Origin: Halapricum sp. CBA1109
Lineage (GTDB): Archaea; Halobacteriota; Halobacteria; Halobacteriales; Haloarculaceae
NCBI RefSeq assembly: GCF_009741825.1
Contig: NZ_WPCA01000009.1
Location: forward strand, 1-36,053
Length of the DNA: 36,053 nt
Direction: 5' to 3'
This document shows positions 33,684 through 36,053 of the stretch, piece after piece; the stretch's first letter is position 1; every line of letters begins with the position of its first letter. The translations under genes were made by a program, and so were the position numbers. The notes under the pieces were generated by a model that did not search any database, was not told the origin of the DNA, and saw nothing but the letters and a program-made list of their open reading frames with translations.

Positions 33684-34988
33684 ATGGACGACCGAACTTA
33701 CAGTGCGGACGCCGAGCCGGGCCAGACGGTCACCGTCGCCGGCTGGGTCCACGAGATCCGTGACCTCGGCGGTATCGCATTCATCATCGTACGCGACACG
33801 ACAGGCAAGATTCAGGTCAAATTCGAGAAAGACGAGATGGACGAGGACCTCGTCGAGACGGGGCTTGACGTCCACCGCGAGAGCGTCGTCACCGTCACCG
33901 GCGCCGTCGAGGAAGAAGAGCGCGCGCCGACAGGCGTCGAAATCGTCCCCGAGGACGTCGAGGTCGTCGCCCCGGCCGACCCGGAACTGCCGCTGGACCC
34001 CTCCGGGAAAGTCGACGCCGAACTCCCGACGCGGCTGGACAACCGGACGCTCGACCTCCGGAAGCCCGACGTGAAGGCCGTCTTCGAGATCCGGGCGGAG
34101 GTCCTCCGCAGCGTCCGCGAGGCGTTCCGCTCGGTCGACTGTACCGAAATCAACACCCCGAAGATCGTCGCCACCGGCACCGAGGGCGGGACCGAACTGT
34201 TCCCGATCACCTACTTCGGCCGCGAGGCGTTCATGAACCAGAGCCCGCAGCTGTTCAAACAGCTGATGGTCGGCTCCGGGCTGGAGCGGGTCTTCGAGAT
34301 CGGACCGATCTTCCGCGCCGAGGAGCACAACACCCCGCGGCACCTCAACGAGGCGACCTCCATCGACTTCGAGTCGGCCTTCTTCGACCACACCGAGGCG
34401 ATGGACGTCTGTGAACACGTCGTCCGGTCGGCCTACGAGGGTGTCGCCGAGAACTGTCAGGCCGAACTGCAAGCGCTCGGCCTCGCCGAGGAGTTCTCCG
34501 TGCCCGACGGTGAGTTCCCGCGGCTCACCTACCAGGAGGCCATCGACAAGATCAACGCCACCGGCGAACTCGACGAGCCGCTGGTGTGGGGCGACGACCT
34601 CTCGACGGAAGCCGAGCACGTCCTCGGACAGGAGGTCGGCGAGCACTACTTCGTCACCGACTGGCCCAGCGAGATCAAGCCCTTCTACATCAAGGATTAC
34701 GACGACGACGAGGAGATTTCGACGGGCTTCGACATGATGCACCCCTCGATGGAACTGGTCTCCGGCGGCCAGCGTGAGCACCGCTACGACCGCCTCGTCG
34801 ACGGGTTCGAACAGCAGGGGCTGGACCCGGAGGCCTTCGAGTACTACACCAAGATGTTCCGCTATGGGATGCCGCCCCACGCCGGGTGGGGCCTCGGCGG
34901 CGAGCGCCTCGTGATGACGATGCTCGGGCTGGAGAACATCCGCGAAGCGGTCATCTTCCCGCGAGACCGCCAACGGCTGTCGCCGTAG
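33684..34988 (+). CDS. aspS: Aspartyl-tRNA synthetase, archaeal type
   Basis: 434 residues, the normal archaeal length. The N-terminal OB-fold anticodon-binding domain ([20 protein letters not shown]) is followed by the class II catalytic core: motif 2 in [20 protein letters not shown] and motif 3 in [20 protein letters not shown] with EAVIFPRD. It charges tRNA-Asp. Haloarchaea often lack AsnRS and use a non-discriminating AspRS with GatCAB, but the window cannot show which type this is. A T run (35008-35012) follows the stop and may terminate it. Confidence 0.96.
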   Translation: MDDRTYSADAEPGQTVTVAGWVHEIRDLGGIAFIIVRDTTGKIQVKFEKDEMDEDLVETGLDVHRESVVTVTGAVEEEERAPTGVEIVPEDVEVVAPADPELPLDPSGKVDAELPTRLDNRTLDLRKPDVKAVFEIRAEVLRSVREAFRSVDCTEINTPKIVATGTEGGTELFPITYFGREAFMNQSPQLFKQLMVGSGLERVFEIGPIFRAEEHNTPRHLNEATSIDFESAFFDHTEAMDVCEHVVRSAYEGVAENCQAELQALGLAEEFSVPDGEFPRLTYQEAIDKINATGELDEPLVWGDDLSTEAEHVLGQEVGEHYFVTDWPSEIKPFYIKDYDDDEEISTGFDMMHPSMELVSGGQREHRYDRLVDGFEQQGLDPEAFEYYTKMFRYGMPPHAGWGLGGERLVMTMLGLENIREAVIFPRDRQRLSP

Positions 34989-35007
34989 AACCGGTCGCAG
35001 CTTCTGT

Positions 35008-35012
35008 TTTTC
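35008..35012 (+). terminator. T run after aspS, at the edge of the candidate mobile element
   Basis: TTTTT lies 20 bp after the aspS stop. It is part of the GTTTTTCG direct repeat that also appears at 35762-35769. Confidence 0.4.
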
Positions 35013-35126
35013 GGCGTTGTTGAAGTCGTCAACCAGTGACAAGTCTCAAGGGCTGTGCTGAATGTAGAGGGTGTATCCATCAGCTCCTTTGGTTAGGCGG
35101 TATCGCCGCCCAGGGAGGAAAGACGA

Positions 35127-35405
35127 CTATTTTGGGTTGGTGACGGTCGGTTTTTCTGATTCGCCGGATTCCTTCTGGCGGTACGTGTTGAATCCGAGGA
35201 CTCGGTTGAGGGGACACTTCTGGACGAGGGCGGTGACCAGCAGTATCGCCCCAACGAGGAACACAATTACGGAGGTGAGCGCTTGGGGTAACGGGCCGAC
35301 TGCGAGGCCAAGCAAGCCCGCGTAGCCAGCGACCCCTGCCAGAACTAGGATGGGGCCGATAACGAGACGAACAATGCGGTCCATCCCGCCGACGTTCTTC
35401 TTCAT
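35127..35405 (-). CDS. DUF2892 family small membrane protein
   Basis: 92 residues: the family's short conserved start (MKKNVGGMDRIVRLVIGPIL), two membrane helices, the cysteine-containing KCPLNRVLGFNT segment typical of DUF2892 (a YgaP-like membrane unit), and a polar tail. Members are often linked to rhodanese or sulfur/redox genes; the function here is unknown. ATG 35405 overlaps the stop of the NTF2-like fragment by 4 bp (ATGA), so it depends on that small gene for translation. It lies inside the candidate mobile element. Confidence 0.8.
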   Translation of the reverse strand: MKKNVGGMDRIVRLVIGPILVLAGVAGYAGLLGLAVGPLPQALTSVIVFLVGAILLVTALVQKCPLNRVLGFNTYRQKESGESEKPTVTNPK

Positions 35406-35581
35406 AGTATTTTCCTCGTAGTGGTATACGAGCCTGCTACGGGGTAAATAGTCGTCACGTCGTCCTCGTGTGACCCGACCCTCGCCATTGGACCGGCATC
35501 CCCGTTCAATAGCGCTTCCAGTACATCATAGAATTGGTCAGATATAGCTTGGACTTCCTCTTCTGCGGTTGATATTGCCAT
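35402..35581 (-). pseudogene. Truncated NTF2-like/SnoaL-type protein, N-terminal remnant (59 codons)
   Basis: A short frame with ATG 35581: MAISTAEEEVQAISDQFYD, then EALLNGDAGPMARV and HEDDVTTIYPVAG. This is the recognisable first half of haloarchaeal SnoaL/NTF2-like proteins (full proteins are roughly twice or more this length). After VAGSYTTTR the similarity stops and the frame ends in the ATGA overlap with the DUF2892 gene. It is either a truncated gene now serving as a translational leader, or a pseudogene. A candidate TATA (minus strand, near 35600-35608) lies upstream. Confidence 0.55.
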
Positions 35582-35639
35582 ATGTTAGTCTCTCTACGTT
35601 CATAGAGGGCGCCCACCCAAGTGAATCAGTGACATTTTC

Positions 35640-35654
35640 ACACCACGATGGTGT
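35640..35654. promoter_or_regulatory. Inverted repeat upstream of the NTF2-fragment/DUF2892 pair
   Basis: ACACCA-cga-TGGTGT, six-base arms, lies about 60-70 bp upstream of ATG 35581 (minus strand). It is a possible operator; the rest of 35583-35740 has no gene I can support. Confidence 0.3.
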
Positions 35655-35892
35655 TACTAGCATCCGGGTGACACACGACCAACCAGCAGGGACCCGTGCT
35701 GCATACGCGCCCTGTATCCAGCACGCCGTTTGTATCAAACTTTGAGGACTTCAACAGAGCCGTTTTTCGAGTGTGCAGAGCGGTGGCCACGCCGGCGTTT
35801 CATCGCCGGACGCGGGGAAGGGCAGGCCTGCCGTTGCTGTCGCCGTGCGATGCTGTTGCGGTGCGGTAAAGCACACTGTACAACTACCGCGA

Positions 35893-35945
35893 GCGCTCTA
35901 CCCGAGCGCGAGCGGGCCCTTTTTTTTCCCCCCAAAGTTTTTTTT
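35893..35945 (+). terminator. Hairpin followed by two T runs
   Basis: GCGCTC (35893-35898) pairs with GAGCGC (35904-35909); after a GC-rich spacer come eight Ts (35920-35927), CCCCCC, AAAG and eight more Ts (35938-35945). It has a terminator form for the + strand, but no + strand gene is visible upstream in 35770-35890, so it may terminate noncoding or element-derived transcription, or be a low-complexity artefact. Confidence 0.35.
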
Positions 35946-35951
35946 GCGTAG

Positions 35952-36053
35952 GGGAGGGGACGCCCCTCAGCGTCCCCTCCCGACCCGTGCGAAACGGGGC
36001 GCTGCGCGCCCCGTGAGCAGACGAGGGGGGGTCGGCCCCCCGCCCGACCCCCC
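35952..36053. other. Three consecutive strong GC hairpins to the window end
   Basis: Hairpin 1: an 11-bp stem, GGGAGGGGACG (35952-35962) with CGTCCCCTCCC (35971-35981). Hairpin 2: a 9-bp stem, ACGGGGCGC (35994-36002) with GCGCCCCGT (36006-36014), and a competing stem CCCGT (35984-35988) with ACGGG (35994-35998). Hairpin 3: a 10-bp stem, GGGGGGTCGG (36026-36035) with CCGACCCCCC (36044-36053). Stems are perfect. No open frame explains them. They could be a structured RNA, a replication or termination region, or a hard-to-assemble contig end. Confidence 0.5.

Larger units (their letters stand above)
35014..35761. mobile_element. Candidate transposase-less IS-like element with inverted ends and target duplication
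   Basis: The left end GGCGTTGTTGAAGTCGTCAA (from 35014) and the inverted right end GGCTCTGTTGAAGTCCTCAA (ending at 35761) match at about 17 of the first 22 bases. GTTTTTC(G) lies directly outside both (35007-35014 and 35762-35769), as a 7-8 bp target-site duplication would. About 748 bp length, GGCTCTGTTG-type ends and an 8-bp duplication are like IS6-family elements, but I see no transposase. The interior is lower in GC than its flanks and holds a DUF2892 gene and an NTF2-like fragment. It may be a MITE-like or cargo-carrying derivative, or two unrelated ends. Confidence 0.5.

Noticed and set aside
34800-34815. GGTTCGA-type words considered as tRNA T-loops (also near 22750 and 23810)
   Set aside because: They lie inside protein-coding frames and lack acceptor and anticodon stems; no tRNA could be folded.
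33363-35042. 559-codon minus strand frame opposite aspS
   Set aside because: It is rich in V, D, E, R and L with no domain, and mirrors the aspS codons; the AspRS motifs on the + strand are unmistakable.
35730-35951. 73-codon + strand frame before the T runs
   Set aside because: It starts inside the inverted end of the candidate element, has no recognisable motif and ends in homopolymer-encoded residues.
1-36053. CRISPR arrays or defence systems
   Set aside because: No regularly spaced direct repeats and no Cas, restriction or toxin-antitoxin proteins were seen.

Overview
The window is haloarchaeal chromosome, from something like a Haloarcula/Halomicrobium/Halorubrum-type organism. The evidence is high GC, strongly acidic proteins, archaeal TATA boxes 26-30 nt upstream of start codons (leaderless genes), ribosomal protein L10e, an archaeal-type AspRS, an HTH_10 (bacterio-opsin-activator-like) regulator and an archaeal STT3/AglB-like oligosaccharyltransferase. 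No tRNA, rRNA or CRISPR array was seen.

Layout. (1) 1-1850: a tungstate/molybdate-type ABC importer (binding protein and permease, no ATPase in view), divergent from a truncated ModE-like regulator, with inverted repeats between them. (2) 1851-4171: four leftward genes for small membrane proteins (YdjM-like hydrolase, OB-like anchored protein, unknown protein, DUF4330). (3) 4314-30963: about 27 kb of surface-glycan/N-glycosylation genes. They include an STT3/AglB-like transferase with a degenerate WWDYG motif, two other polytopic membrane proteins, a Wzx/AglR-type flippase, four GT4 and three GT2 glycosyltransferases, a sugar-nucleotide epimerase, three methyltransferases (one a pseudogene), a DUF1616 protein and five alkaline-phosphatase-superfamily proteins. 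About 11.4-19.1 kb is visibly AT-richer, with different codon use and gene decay, like a laterally acquired cassette. From 30963 down to 22717 seven leftward genes with tiny gaps or overlaps look like one operon. (4) 31010-34988: housekeeping genes, namely a glutathionyl-hydroquinone-reductase-like GST, rpl10e, the HTH_10 regulator and aspS. (5) 34989-36053: a lower-GC segment bounded by imperfect inverted repeats and a 7-8 bp direct repeat, holding a DUF2892 membrane protein and an NTF2-like fragment. A tail of T runs and three strong GC-rich hairpins follows.

How it may work together (inference): GT2/GT4 enzymes build a lipid-linked glycan, the methyltransferases and alkaline-phosphatase-superfamily proteins decorate it, the flippase moves it outward and the STT3-like protein or a partner transfers it. 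Two glycosyltransferase genes carry single-base frameshifts, including the polyprenyl-phosphate-type GT2 most like a priming enzyme, and an FkbM methyltransferase is decayed. The pathway may be partly inactive in this strain, or the assembly may contain small errors.

Best leads: the STT3 variant with an N-terminal winged-helix-like domain and lost WWDYG; the five alkaline-phosphatase-superfamily proteins that share a C-terminal 'LGY' tail and lack a sulfatase CxPSR motif; and the candidate transposase-less mobile element at 35014-35761.
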